From contig NZ_CAJPUX010000005.1 in assembly GCF_905397285.1 (NCBI RefSeq), positions 474,129-538,128 on the forward strand: a stretch of DNA of 64,000 nt, read 5' to 3'. The translations under genes and the position numbers were made by a program. Below, piece after piece: positions 54,117 through 63,387 of this stretch. How positions within the stretch are numbered: the first letter of the stretch is position 1; the number at the start of each line of letters is the position of its first letter. Origin of the DNA: Cupriavidus plantarum. GTDB taxonomy: Bacteria; Pseudomonadota; Gammaproteobacteria; Burkholderiales; Burkholderiaceae. A model generated the notes under the pieces. That model saw nothing but the letters and a program-made list of their open reading frames with translations, did not search any database and was not told the origin of the DNA.

Positions 54117-55133
54117 GTGAGCCAAACCATGCAGGCGCTCGTTCTCGATGCGCACGGTACCCTCGATCAACTCCGCGTCGTCAGCGACAAGCCCGTCCCC
54201 GCGGCAGGCGAAGGTCATGTCGTGATCCGCGTCGGCGCTTCCTCGTTCAACTATCACGACGTGTTCACGGTGCAGGGCATGCCCGGCATCAAGGTACCGC
54301 TGCCCGTCGTGATCGGCCTCGACCTCGCCGGCACGGTCACCGAGATCGGTGAAGGCGTGTCCGGCTGGAAGATTGGCGACCGCGTGCTGGTCAACCCGCT
54401 CAAGCCGGGCGTCGGCCTGATGGGCGAAATGGTCGATGGCGGCATGGCCGAGTACGCGCGCGTCGATGCCCGGCAGTTGATCGCACTGCCCGACAACGTG
54501 ACCTTCGAGCAGGCCGCCGCGCTGCCGGTGGCCTACGGCACCGCGCACCGCATGCTGATCACCCACAATACGGTGAAGGCCGGCGACAAGGTGCTCGTGC
54601 TAGGCGCGAGCGGCGGCGTGGGCACGGCCACGGTGCTGCTGGCCAAGATGCTCGGCGCGGAAGTTATCGCCGCCGCGGGCAGCGACGAGAAGGGCGAGAA
54701 GCTCAAGGCGATCGGCGCCGATCACGTGGTGAACTACCGCGAAGTCGACTTCGGCAAGTGGGTCATCGAGAAGTACGGCAAGCCGCAACGCCGCACGTTC
54801 GACGGCGGCGTCGACGTGGTGGTGAACTTCACCGGCGGCGACACGTGGCTGCCGTCGATCAAGAGCCTGAAGCGCGGCGGCACGCTGCTCGTGTGCGGCG
54901 CCACCGCGGGCCACGATCCCAAGGAAGATCTGCGTTACGTGTGGAGCTTCGAGCTGAACATCAAGGGCTCCAACAGCTTCTATGACGACAACCTCAAGGC
55001 GCTGCTCGCGCTGGTGGCCGAGGGCAAGCTGGATCCGGTGATCGACAGCGTGGTACCGCTGACCGGCGCCGCCGAAGGCCTCGCGCTGATTCGCGATCGC
55101 GCCGTGCTCGGCAAGGTGATTGTCACGCCCTGA
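54117..55133 (+). CDS. MDR-family oxidoreductase (quinone-oxidoreductase-like)
   Basis: A 338-residue medium-chain dehydrogenase. The cofactor motif VLVLGASGGVGTATVLLAKM and GLDLAGTVTEIGEGVSGW are clear. The cysteine-rich zinc lobe of alcohol dehydrogenases is absent (NPLKPGVGLMGEMVDGGMAE stands there), so this is probably a zinc-free enoyl or quinone reductase. AAGGAA six bases upstream favours GTG 54117 over ATG 54129. It lies 50 bp after the binding-protein gene. Confidence 0.9.
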   Translation: MSQTMQALVLDAHGTLDQLRVVSDKPVPAAGEGHVVIRVGASSFNYHDVFTVQGMPGIKVPLPVVIGLDLAGTVTEIGEGVSGWKIGDRVLVNPLKPGVGLMGEMVDGGMAEYARVDARQLIALPDNVTFEQAAALPVAYGTAHRMLITHNTVKAGDKVLVLGASGGVGTATVLLAKMLGAEVIAAAGSDEKGEKLKAIGADHVVNYREVDFGKWVIEKYGKPQRRTFDGGVDVVVNFTGGDTWLPSIKSLKRGGTLLVCGATAGHDPKEDLRYVWSFELNIKGSNSFYDDNLKALLALVAEGKLDPVIDSVVPLTGAAEGLALIRDRAVLGKVIVTP

Positions 55134-55173
55134 GCGTCATGTTCTCCTGAGCGTCATGCTCTCCTGAGCATCC
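55131..55173. repeat. 17-bp direct repeat at the end of the MDR gene
   Basis: TGAGCGTCATGTTCTCC (55131-55147) and TGAGCGTCATGCTCTCC (55148-55164) are tandem, followed by TGAGCATCC. The first unit begins with the stop codon, as in the repeat at 26.2 kb. Confidence 0.8.
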
Positions 55174-55224
55174 AGTCCGTATGGGCGTCACGCTCCATGC
55201 CCCACTGATTTCATCCCCCATATC

Positions 55225-55644
55225 ATGTCCGAAAACACTACCCTCCCGACCGCCGCCGACGTGCAGGCACGCCTGCTGCGCGGCCCCTATCACCAATGGC
55301 TGGGCCTCGAAGTCCACAACGTCGCCGACGGCGAAATCACGATCACCGCGAAGTTCCGCGACGAATGGGTTGTCAACGTCGAGGGCGGCTACATCCACGG
55401 CGGGATTCTTGCGGCGCTGGTGGACCTCGGCGCCGATTGGGCGCTCGTCTCGCACACCGGCAAGGGCGTGCCGACGATCGACCTGCGCGTGGACTACCAC
55501 CGCGCCGCGCGCGGCGACCTCAAGGTCGTTGGCAAGGTCATCAAGACCGGCCGCCAGGTGTCCGTCGCGGAAGCCAGCGTGTTCGACGCCGAAGGACGGC
55601 TCGTGGCCAGCGGCCGCGGCGTCTATTCGACGCCGGCTGCCTGA
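55225..55644 (+). CDS. PaaI-type hot-dog thioesterase
   Basis: A 139-residue hot-dog protein. His58 in GGYIHGGILAALVDLGADWA is the conserved PaaI region, and IDLRVDYHRAARGDLKVVG follows. It hydrolyses acyl- or aryl-CoA, often to release CoA trapped in dead-end thioesters. It lies 17 bp before the ligase gene. Confidence 0.9.
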   Translation: MSENTTLPTAADVQARLLRGPYHQWLGLEVHNVADGEITITAKFRDEWVVNVEGGYIHGGILAALVDLGADWALVSHTGKGVPTIDLRVDYHRAARGDLKVVGKVIKTGRQVSVAEASVFDAEGRLVASGRGVYSTPAA

Positions 55645-55661
55645 GCGAGAACGGGGCGAAC

Positions 55662-57206
55662 ATGGACGCGCGCTCGAGTTTCAGCCCATCCGGCAGCGGC
55701 AATCTCGGCCGGCTGATCGATCGGCAAGCGGATCGGGACGAGGTCGCGATCGTCGGCCTCGATCTGGACGGCCACGCGACCGAACACAGCTTCGGCGACA
55801 TCGACACGCGAGCCGACGCCCTCGCGCGCGGCCTGCTCGCGCGCGGGCTGGCGCCGGGCCAGCGCGTCGCCCTGCTCGGCGCGAATTCGGTGGACTACGT
55901 CGTCTCCCTGCTGGGCATCATGCGCGCGGGCCTCGTGGCGGTGCCCGTCAACTTCAAGATGCCGCCCGCCACCGTCGACTACATCCTCGCCGACAGCGGC
56001 GCGCGCCTCGTGCTGTGCGATGAGGCGCGCGCGGCGCAGGTGCCCCCCGCGTTGCCTCGCCTCGTGTTTGGCTCGGCCGAGTTCGCGGCGCTGCCCGTCC
56101 CGGCGCCGGACGCGGCCCCGTTCGAGGCCTTCGAGCCGGGCGAGCGCGACCTGGCCCTGATCCTCTACACATCCGGCTCCACCGGACGCCCGAAGGGCGT
56201 GCTGCTGAGCCATGCGAGCCATCGCTGGGTCGTGCGCACGCGGCAGGCGGCCACGCCGCTCGCCGACGAGCGCGTGCTCATCGCCGCGCCGCTGTACCAC
56301 ATGAACGCGCTCGCGCTGATCCTGCTGACGCTCGCGAGCCATGCGCCGGCCGTGCTGCTGCCGCAGTTCCAGGCCGCCGCGTATATCCGCGCGATCGGCC
56401 GCTACCGCTGCACGTGGCTCACCGCGGTGCCGCCGATGATCGCCATGATGCTGCGCGAACGCGAGCTGCTCGCGCAGACCGACCTCGGCAGCGTGCGCGT
56501 GGTGCGCATGGGCTCGGCGCCCGTCAGCCCCAGCCTGCTCGAGCAGATCCACAAGCTGTTGCCCAACGCGTACGTGATCAACGCGTTCGGCACCACGGAG
56601 GGCGGGCCAGTCGTCTTCGGCCCGCATCCGGACGGCCTGCCGACTCCCACGCAGTCTGTTGGCGCCGCACATCCGGCCGTGCGGATGCGGCTGATCGACG
56701 CGCATGGCAACGAGGCCGATGAGGGCGTGCTCGAACTCAAGAGCCCAGGGCTCATGCTCGGGTATCACCAGCGGCCCGAACTGTCGCCCTTCACGCCCGA
56801 TGGTTACTACGTGACCGGCGATGTCTTCCGGCGCGATGCCAACGGCTTCTACACGTTCGTTGGCCGGCGCGACGACATGTTCGTCAGCGGGGGCGAGAAC
56901 CTCTATCCCGGCGAAATCGAGAAAGCGCTGGAGCGGCATCCGGCCGTGCAACAGGCCAGCGTGGTGCCGGTGCCCGACGACATCAAGGGCACCAAGCCCG
57001 TGGCGTTTGTCGTGCCGCGCCCGGGCCATGCCGTACCGAGCGAGGACGAGCTCAAGGCGTTCTCGCTCACCCAGTTGGCCGCCTATGAGCATCCACGGCG
57101 CATCTGGTTCGTGGAAGCGCTGCCGCTCGCGGCCACGCAGAAGATCGACCGGCGCGCATTGACCGAGGACGCGTTGCAACGCCTCGCCGAGCCCGCCCAT
57201 CATTAA
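55662..57206 (+). CDS. AMP-dependent acyl-CoA ligase
   Basis: A 514-residue adenylate-forming enzyme. The P-loop is ILYTSGSTGRPKGVLLSH (about 167-184), A5-type motif INAFGTTEGG (about 306), YVTGDVFRRD (about 383) and the catalytic Lys494 in ATQKIDRRAL. It activates a carboxylic acid to its CoA thioester; the closest types are medium- or long-chain and aryl-CoA ligases. ATG 55662 lies 17 bp past the thioesterase stop. The second binding-protein gene follows by 16 bp. Confidence 0.92.
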   Translation: MDARSSFSPSGSGNLGRLIDRQADRDEVAIVGLDLDGHATEHSFGDIDTRADALARGLLARGLAPGQRVALLGANSVDYVVSLLGIMRAGLVAVPVNFKMPPATVDYILADSGARLVLCDEARAAQVPPALPRLVFGSAEFAALPVPAPDAAPFEAFEPGERDLALILYTSGSTGRPKGVLLSHASHRWVVRTRQAATPLADERVLIAAPLYHMNALALILLTLASHAPAVLLPQFQAAAYIRAIGRYRCTWLTAVPPMIAMMLRERELLAQTDLGSVRVVRMGSAPVSPSLLEQIHKLLPNAYVINAFGTTEGGPVVFGPHPDGLPTPTQSVGAAHPAVRMRLIDAHGNEADEGVLELKSPGLMLGYHQRPELSPFTPDGYYVTGDVFRRDANGFYTFVGRRDDMFVSGGENLYPGEIEKALERHPAVQQASVVPVPDDIKGTKPVAFVVPRPGHAVPSEDELKAFSLTQLAAYEHPRRIWFVEALPLAATQKIDRRALTEDALQRLAEPAHH

Positions 57207-57222
57207 TCGCAGGAGTATCCCG

Positions 57223-58305
57223 ATGTCCTTTCAGCTGCCGGCGGCACGTGCCGCGGCCCTCTCACTTCTTGCCGCCTGCGCCGCCACGCCGGCCTTCGCC
57301 CTGGATGAAGTCACGGTCGCGCTGGCGATTCCACCGGCCGTGCACGACGGCGCGCCGTATGCCGCCGCCGAAGAACTCGGCCTGTTCAAGGAGGCCAACC
57401 TCAGCGTCAAGACCATCGTGTTCCAGGGAGCGGGCGCGCTGCTGCCGCAGGTGGCCGGCAAGCGCGTGACGTTCGGCTATCCGACTTCCGAGCCCGTGAT
57501 CGCCAGCTACTTCTCGGGCAAGGACCCGCTGCCGCTGCGCTATTTCTATAACGGCGTGCCCGGCAACACGATGGAGTTCGCGGTGCTGGCGGACTCTCCG
57601 ATCAAGACGCTAGCCGACCTCAAGGGCAAGCAGATCGGCGTGGGCGCGCTCACGTGGGGCACCATTCCCGGCGGCCGCGCGGCGCTGCGCACGGCGGGGC
57701 TCGAGCCGGGCAAGAACGTCGAGTATGTCGCCGTCGGGGCGCTGGGCGCGGGCTTCCAGGCGCTGCGCACGCACAAGGTCGATGCGCTCAACTTCAACAG
57801 CAGCTGGAACGACCAGCTCGAATTCTCCGGCGTGAAGATTCGCCGCATCGCGTATCCGGCGGTGTTTCAGGAAACCGCGGGCAATGGCTTTATCGCCCAC
57901 GTGGACACGCTCCGCGACCAGCCTGACCTCGTGCGCCGTTTCGGCCGCGCCTACACGCAGGCGCAGTTCGTATGCGAGGCCAACCCGACGTTCTGCGTCA
58001 AGGCCTTCTGGAAACACAATCCCGAATCGAAGCCGGCGGGCGATGAAGCGAAAAACCTCGCCGAGGCGACGGAACTGCTGAGCCGCCGTCTGCGCCGCGT
58101 CCTCCATACCCCGGCCGGCGCCGCGCGCGTGCCCGGCCAGTACGATCTCGCCGCCATCCAGCGCGGCATCGATGCGATGGCCAAGTCGGGCGAATATCCG
58201 ACGGCGGACGTGCCGCTGCAGAAGATCTTCAGCAACGACTTCGTGCCCGCGTTCACGGACTTCGATCGCGCCGCATTGCTGCGCCGTGCGAAGGCGGCGC
58301 AATGA
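57223..58305 (+). CDS. NMT1/THI5-like ABC substrate-binding protein (importer 4)
   Basis: A 360-residue periplasmic protein with a Sec signal ending TPAFALDEV near residue 27. EELGLFKEANLSVKTIVFQG and LADLKGKQIGVGALTWG are typical of the NMT1/THI5 receptor group. AGGAG precedes the ATG. It overlaps the next gene as ATGA. Its membrane and ATPase partners are encoded after the BAAT-like gene. Confidence 0.91.
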   Translation: MSFQLPAARAAALSLLAACAATPAFALDEVTVALAIPPAVHDGAPYAAAEELGLFKEANLSVKTIVFQGAGALLPQVAGKRVTFGYPTSEPVIASYFSGKDPLPLRYFYNGVPGNTMEFAVLADSPIKTLADLKGKQIGVGALTWGTIPGGRAALRTAGLEPGKNVEYVAVGALGAGFQALRTHKVDALNFNSSWNDQLEFSGVKIRRIAYPAVFQETAGNGFIAHVDTLRDQPDLVRRFGRAYTQAQFVCEANPTFCVKAFWKHNPESKPAGDEAKNLAEATELLSRRLRRVLHTPAGAARVPGQYDLAAIQRGIDAMAKSGEYPTADVPLQKIFSNDFVPAFTDFDRAALLRRAKAAQ

Positions 58306-59621
58306 CCGGACTCGCGCTTCCTACGCTGTCGGTGCAACCCGCAGACGCCTTGGTCGACGTCGTACGCGAGATCGTGCTGCGCGGCTTCCGCGCGGGCGAG
58401 CGCGTATCGCTCGATGCCACGCTGGACCATCCCGATGGCAGCGCATGGCAAAGCCATGCCGAGTTCACCGCCGATGCCGACGGGCAAATCGATATCGCGC
58501 GCGCCATCCCCCTCGCGGGCGACTGGCGTATCGCCGATGCCACCGCGCCGGTCTGGGCGATGCGGCGCACGCAGCCGCCTATCCGCCCGCAACTGAGCGA
58601 AGACGTGAACCCGCTGGACATCGTGTTGTCCGCCACGGGCGAGCATGGCGGTCATGCGTCGGCCACCTACACGCTGCGCTTTCTCGCGCCGGGCGTCACG
58701 CTGCGCCCCGTCCGCGAAGCGGGTCTCACCGGCACGCTTTATACGCCCGGTGGCGAAGGCCCGCATCCGGCGGTGCTCGTGCTGGCGGGATCGGGCGGCG
58801 GCATGCATGAACAGCGCGCGGCCCTGTACGCGGCGCGCGGCTATACGGCCCTCGCGCTCGGTTACTTCAAGGCACCGGGGCGCCCCGATCATATCGACGA
58901 TACCCCGCTCGAGTACTTCGAGAGCGCGCTGCAATGGATGCATGCGACGCTGAAGCCGGCGAACGGGTTCGTCGCGGTATCGGGTGTCTCGCGTGGCGGC
59001 GAGCTCGTGCTGTTGCTCGGCGCGCGCTTTCCGGAACTCGTATCGGCGGTCGTCGCGTATGTGCCCAGCGCGGTCGTCAACGGCACGTTGCGCGCGGGCA
59101 AACCCGGTGCGCCGCGTGACGCCACCGCGTGGACATGGCGCGGCGAACCGTTACCCAACGTCTGGCGCGGCAATCCCGATGCCGACTGGTCGGCCTTCGA
59201 TGCGCCTGCTGTGCCGGGACAACCGGTGCGGCAGGCGGCCGCGTTCCATACGGTCTTGCGCAATGCCGGGTTCGTTGCGGCCGCGCGCATTCCCGTCGAA
59301 CAGATTCAAGGCCCGGTGCTGCTCATCTCGGGCACCGACGATGGGTTCTGGCCATCGACGCTTTATAGCGAGGAGGTGGAACGCACGCTGCGCGAGCATG
59401 GCGCGCGCTGGCCCGTGAAGCATGTGGTGGGCGAAGGCGCGGGGCATGCGATCGGTGTGCCGCAGTTGCCGGCCACGCTGATCGCCAAGCCGCATCCCGT
59501 GGCGGGGCTGTTGCTCGATGGCGGTGGCACGGCGGAGGCGAATGCCCGCGCGAGCGCGCAGTCGTGGGCGGCCGTGCAGGCCTTTCTGGCGGATGCCGTG
59601 GCGGAGGGCGCGAAGGCATGA
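58302..59621 (+). CDS. BAAT-like acyl-CoA thioesterase/N-acyltransferase
   Basis: A 439-residue protein with the two-domain layout of bile-acid-CoA:amino-acid N-acyltransferase and type I acyl-CoA thioesterases. The beta-sandwich is at about 1-130. The alpha/beta hydrolase domain has Ser230 (GVSRGGE), an acid in SGTDDGFWPS (346/347) and His382 in GAGHAIGVP. The nucleophile is Ser, as in the thioesterases; true conjugating BAAT has Cys. It either hydrolyses or transfers the acyl group made by the ligase. It is coupled to its neighbours on both sides. Confidence 0.85.
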   Translation: MTGLALPTLSVQPADALVDVVREIVLRGFRAGERVSLDATLDHPDGSAWQSHAEFTADADGQIDIARAIPLAGDWRIADATAPVWAMRRTQPPIRPQLSEDVNPLDIVLSATGEHGGHASATYTLRFLAPGVTLRPVREAGLTGTLYTPGGEGPHPAVLVLAGSGGGMHEQRAALYAARGYTALALGYFKAPGRPDHIDDTPLEYFESALQWMHATLKPANGFVAVSGVSRGGELVLLLGARFPELVSAVVAYVPSAVVNGTLRAGKPGAPRDATAWTWRGEPLPNVWRGNPDADWSAFDAPAVPGQPVRQAAAFHTVLRNAGFVAAARIPVEQIQGPVLLISGTDDGFWPSTLYSEEVERTLREHGARWPVKHVVGEGAGHAIGVPQLPATLIAKPHPVAGLLLDGGGTAEANARASAQSWAAVQAFLADAVAEGAKA

Positions 59622-60400
59622 CGGCAGCGATGCTTGCATCCCCCGCGCTCGACGCCCAGCGCGTGGGCCTCACCTATCCCACGCGTAGCGGCGAGACCGA
59701 AGCGCTCAAGGACATCGATCTCGCGATCGGCGATGGCGAATTTGTCGCGCTGCTCGGTCCATCCGGCTGCGGCAAGTCCACGCTGCTGCGGCTCGCGGCG
59801 GGCCTGATGCCGGCCACCACCGGCACGTTGCAGCTACATGGCAAACCCATCGAAGGGCCGAGCCGGCGCGCTGGGGTCGTGTTCCAGAAGCCGAACCTGC
59901 TGCCGTGGAAGACCGTGCGAGACAACGTGCTGTTGCCCGCGCGCACGCAGCGGCTCGATATGCGCGCCGCCGAGCGCCGTGCCGACGAACTGCTCGAACT
60001 CGTCGGGCTTTCGCAGTTCGCCAGGGCCTATCCGTTCGAACTCTCGGGCGGTATGCAGCAGCGCGTCGGCATCGCGCGCATGCTGTTGCCCGATCCCGAT
60101 CTGTTGCTGATGGACGAACCGTTCGCCGCGCTCGATGCATTGTCGCGGGAGACGTTGACCTTCGCATTGCAGGAGATCTGGAGCGTGCAGCGCAAGTCCG
60201 TGCTGTTCATTACCCATAGTATTCCGGAAGCGGTGTTCCTGGCCGACCGCGTGCTCGTCATGTCGCCGCGTCCGGGGCGCATCGTCGAGTCGCTGCCGAT
60301 CGGCCTGCCACGCCCACGCACGCTCGATACCTTCGACACGCCCGCCTTCACGGCGCTGACTCAACACCTGCGGAGACATTTCAATGCCTCGCCGATCTAA
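59618..60400 (+). CDS. SsuB/TauB-type ABC ATPase (importer 4)
   Basis: A 260-residue ATPase. It has Walker A GPSGCGKST, Q-loop VVFQKPNLLPWKTV, signature LSGGMQQRVGIARMLL, Walker B LLLMDEPFAALDA and switch His in LFITHSIPEAV. ATG 59618 overlaps the stop of the BAAT-like gene. The end overlaps the permease start by 17 bp. Confidence 0.93.
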   Translation: MTAAMLASPALDAQRVGLTYPTRSGETEALKDIDLAIGDGEFVALLGPSGCGKSTLLRLAAGLMPATTGTLQLHGKPIEGPSRRAGVVFQKPNLLPWKTVRDNVLLPARTQRLDMRAAERRADELLELVGLSQFARAYPFELSGGMQQRVGIARMLLPDPDLLLMDEPFAALDALSRETLTFALQEIWSVQRKSVLFITHSIPEAVFLADRVLVMSPRPGRIVESLPIGLPRPRTLDTFDTPAFTALTQHLRRHFNASPI

Positions 60401-61157
60401 ACTGCTGCCGGCACCGCTGTATCCGCTGATCAGCCTCGGCGTGTTGCTGCTCGTATGGCATCTGGCCGTACGCTGGTGGCAGATTCCCGATTACCTGCTG
60501 CCCCCGCCGTCCGCGGTGTTCGACGCGCTGTCGTCCGGCTTTGCCAGCGGCAGCCTGTGGCCGCATATCGGGGCGACGCTCGTCAACACAATGAGCGGCT
60601 ATGCGATCGGATGCGCGCTGGCGATCGCCCTTGGCGCGCTGCTTGCCGAGTCGGAGACGTTCGAGCGCTTCGTCTACCCCGTGCTTGTGGGGCTGCAGGC
60701 CACGCCGAAGGTGGCGCTCGGGCCGATCATTCTGGTGTGGTTCGGCTTCGGTGCCGCGTCGAAGATCGTGCTGGTCGCGCTGGTGTGCTTCTTTCCGTTG
60801 TTCGTCAACACGGTCAACGGCATTCGGCGCACGGACCCCGAGCTGCTCGAGGCGTGCCGCGCGTTCAGCGCGTCGCGGTTGTTCCTGCTCTGGCATGTGA
60901 AGCTGCCGGCGGCGCTGGGCGATGTTTTTGCCGGGTTGCAGATCGGCGTGTCGCTCGCGCTCATCGGCGCGGTGGTTGGGGAGTTTCTCTCCGCGCAGAA
61001 AGGGCTGGGTTATCTGATCGCTTCGTCATCGGTGAGCATGAGCCTTGCCACGATGTTCGCGGGTGTGATCCTGCTCGCGGTGACCGGGCTCGTGGGTGCC
61101 GAGATCGTCCGCGCATTGCAGCGGCGCGTGGTGTTCTGGCAGGCACGGAAGTCCTGA
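60384..61157 (+). CDS. SsuC/TauC-type ABC permease (importer 4)
   Basis: A 257-residue permease with six helices. The EAA loop (ACRAFSASRLFLLWHVKLPA) is clear, as is the LGYLIASSSVSMSLATMFAG end. It is the last gene of the operon; a strong hairpin follows the stop codon by eight bases. Confidence 0.92.
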   Translation: MPRRSKLLPAPLYPLISLGVLLLVWHLAVRWWQIPDYLLPPPSAVFDALSSGFASGSLWPHIGATLVNTMSGYAIGCALAIALGALLAESETFERFVYPVLVGLQATPKVALGPIILVWFGFGAASKIVLVALVCFFPLFVNTVNGIRRTDPELLEACRAFSASRLFLLWHVKLPAALGDVFAGLQIGVSLALIGAVVGEFLSAQKGLGYLIASSSVSMSLATMFAGVILLAVTGLVGAEIVRALQRRVVFWQARKS

Positions 61158-61164
61158 TGCCGCG

Positions 61165-61193
61165 CTGGCGCTCCCTGCTGCGGGGAGCGCCAG
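61165..61193. terminator. Bidirectional terminator between converging genes
   Basis: CTGGCGCTCCC (61165-61175) and GGGAGCGCCAG (61183-61193) form a perfect 11-bp stem with a 7-nt loop, eight bases past the permease stop and 13 bases before the end of the converging isomerase gene. The T-run is weak (CTTCCCC), but position and stem strength are convincing. Confidence 0.75.
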
Positions 61194-61206
61194 CTTCCCC
61201 CTCGCC

Positions 61207-61839
61207 TCAGCCCTTGACCCGCAGGATCTCTTCTTCCACGGCCGGGAGCGCATCCTTTCCGAACCAGATCTCGTCATTGACGAAGAATGTTGGCGACCCG
61301 AACGCGCCACGGTCGAACGCGGCCTGCGTGTTGTCGATCAACGTCTGCTTGACGTCCGACTCGCCGATCCGCGCCATGAAGGCTTCCGGGTCGAAGCCCG
61401 CCTCGGCCAGCGTGGCGGCGAAGATCGCAGGGTCGTCCATCTTCTTGCCGTCTTCCCACATCGCCTTGAAGATCGCGTCTACATAACGCTCGAAATTTCC
61501 ATCGATGCGCGTGGCAACGGCGCCACGCATCAGCTGCAGCGTGTTCACGGGGAAATGCGGATTCGGGCGATAGGCGTCCAGCCCGTGCCGCGTGACGAAG
61601 CGCCGGACTTCGAGCCGGCCGTATTCCTGCTTGTTCTTGATCCCCGCGAACGCTTCCGCGGGCGAGCGGTTGCCGGTCAGGCGGAACAGGCCGCCGAGCA
61701 ACACGGGAACGTATTCGAACGGCACACCCGTGCGCGCTTCGATGCGCGGCAGCACCTTGTGCGACAGGTAGGCATTCGGGCTGCCAAAGTCGAAGCAGAA
61801 CTGGGCGGTCACCTGTCTGGCGGCGGGGGTGTCGGGCAT
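61207..61839 (-). CDS. DsbA-fold 2-hydroxychromene-2-carboxylate isomerase-like protein
   Basis: A 210-residue protein of the DsbA/GST-kappa fold. FDFGSPNAYLSHKVLPRIEA contains the catalytic Ser of HCCA isomerases, and the cis-Pro loop is GAFGSPTFFVNDEIWFGKD. There is no CxxC, so it is not a thiol oxidase. HCCA isomerases act in naphthalene breakdown, but relatives are common outside such pathways; no ring-cleavage genes are near. GGAGA upstream supports ATG 61839. Confidence 0.87.
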   Translation of the reverse strand: MPDTPAARQVTAQFCFDFGSPNAYLSHKVLPRIEARTGVPFEYVPVLLGGLFRLTGNRSPAEAFAGIKNKQEYGRLEVRRFVTRHGLDAYRPNPHFPVNTLQLMRGAVATRIDGNFERYVDAIFKAMWEDGKKMDDPAIFAATLAEAGFDPEAFMARIGESDVKQTLIDNTQAAFDRGAFGSPTFFVNDEIWFGKDALPAVEEEILRVKG

Positions 61840-61998
61840 GTCGGGTCTCCGGATTATCTCGATATTTCGGAACAATGTACTGCACTGCAATCCTTCGTGC
61901 AACCGGGGCAAGCAGGATTCCGGGCGCCAATATAGAATCTCGCGCATTCGCACCGTGTTTCGGTGTTCCATACCCGGAATCACATTCCGATATGCAGC

Positions 61999-63381
61999 AT
62001 GAATGAGCCCACACCTGCCGCCGCGCCTGCCGCCCCCGCCGCCCCACAGACAGCGCGTGCCGCGCGCCTGCTCAACGATCCGATCCTGCCGACGCTGTTG
62101 AAGCTTGCGGCGCCGAACATCGTGGTCATGCTCGCACAGGCGGCCGCCAATTTTCTCGAAAGCTATTACGTCGGGCAGCTCGGCGTGCCCGCGCTGGCTG
62201 GCGCCGCGCTGGTGGTGCCGCTGGTCATGGCGATGCAGATGCTGTCCGCCGGCGCGGTGGGCGGGGCGATTTCTTCAGCGATCGCCCGCGCCCTCGGGGC
62301 TGGGCGGCATGCGGATGCCGAGGCGCTCGCGCTGCATGCGACGGTGATCGGGATCGTGTTCGGGGTGGTCTTGAGCGTGGCGATGCTGGGACTCGGGCCT
62401 TATATCTACCGGGCGCTGGGCGGACAGGACAGCACGCTCGCGGCGGCGGTCACGTATTCCAATGCCGTGTTTCTCGGCACCACCTTCCTGTGGCTGCTGA
62501 ACGCGTTCGCCAGCATTCTGCGCGGCACCGGCAACATGTTGCTGCCCGCGGCGGTGGTGACGGGCGGAGTGCTCGTCCTCGTGGTCGCGTCGCCGGTGCT
62601 GATCTTCGGGGCCGGGCCGATTCCGCCGATGGGCATCGCGGGGGCCGGGCTGGCGCTTGTCTGCTATTACGCGGTGGGGTTCGTGGTGCTGCTTGTGGCA
62701 TTGCTGCGGGGATATGGCGGCATCCGGCTCTCGTTCGCGCACCGGCTACGGTGGTCGATGTTCGCGGAGATTCTGGGTGTGGGCGTGTATGCGGCCGTCA
62801 ATAGCCTGATGATCAATCTCTCGGTGATCACCGCCACGGCGATGATCGGGATGCACGGGCCGCATGCGCTCGCGGGTTTCGGGCTGGGGATTCGGCTCGA
62901 GTATCTGCTGGTGCCGCTGATCTTCGGCTTCGGAGCAGGGATGGTGGCGATGGTCGGGATGAACACGGGCGCTGGCCAGCACGCGCGGGCCAGGCGGGTG
63001 GCGTGGACCGGTGCGCTGGTGGCGGCCGGTTTGTGCGAACTCATCGGCCTGGCTGCGGCGATCTGGCCTTCGGCGTGGTTGTCGCTCTTCACGCAGGATG
63101 AGGAGGCGATTCGGATGGGGGCGGCTTATCTGCGAGCGGTCGCGCCCGCTTATGGGCTGTTCGGTTTGGGGCTGGCCTTGTACTTTGCCTCGCAGGGCGC
63201 GCGGCGGATGGGCTGGTCGGTGGTGGCGGCGGTGTCGCGCGTCGCGGTGATTGGCGTGCTTGGGTATCTGACGCTGGCCATCTGGGATGGAGCGTTGGGG
63301 GCGTTCTTTGCCGCGCTCGTGTTGGGGCTGGGGATCTTTGCCGGGGTGAATGCGGTGCCGTGGGCGAGGAGGAGAGGATGA
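61999..63381 (+). CDS. MATE-family multidrug exporter
   Basis: A 460-residue membrane protein with 12 helices in two related halves. Marks are LLKLAAPNIVVMLAQAAANF near the start and a LGRHADAEALALHATVIG-like loop between helices 2 and 3. The second half has FGLGIRLEYLLVPLIFGFGA. The N-terminal 20 residues are Ala/Pro-rich. MATE proteins export cationic drugs using Na+ or H+. It is divergent from the isomerase gene. Confidence 0.9.
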   Translation: MNEPTPAAAPAAPAAPQTARAARLLNDPILPTLLKLAAPNIVVMLAQAAANFLESYYVGQLGVPALAGAALVVPLVMAMQMLSAGAVGGAISSAIARALGAGRHADAEALALHATVIGIVFGVVLSVAMLGLGPYIYRALGGQDSTLAAAVTYSNAVFLGTTFLWLLNAFASILRGTGNMLLPAAVVTGGVLVLVVASPVLIFGAGPIPPMGIAGAGLALVCYYAVGFVVLLVALLRGYGGIRLSFAHRLRWSMFAEILGVGVYAAVNSLMINLSVITATAMIGMHGPHALAGFGLGIRLEYLLVPLIFGFGAGMVAMVGMNTGAGQHARARRVAWTGALVAAGLCELIGLAAAIWPSAWLSLFTQDEEAIRMGAAYLRAVAPAYGLFGLGLALYFASQGARRMGWSVVAAVSRVAVIGVLGYLTLAIWDGALGAFFAALVLGLGIFAGVNAVPWARRRG

Positions 63382-63387
63382 CCGAAG

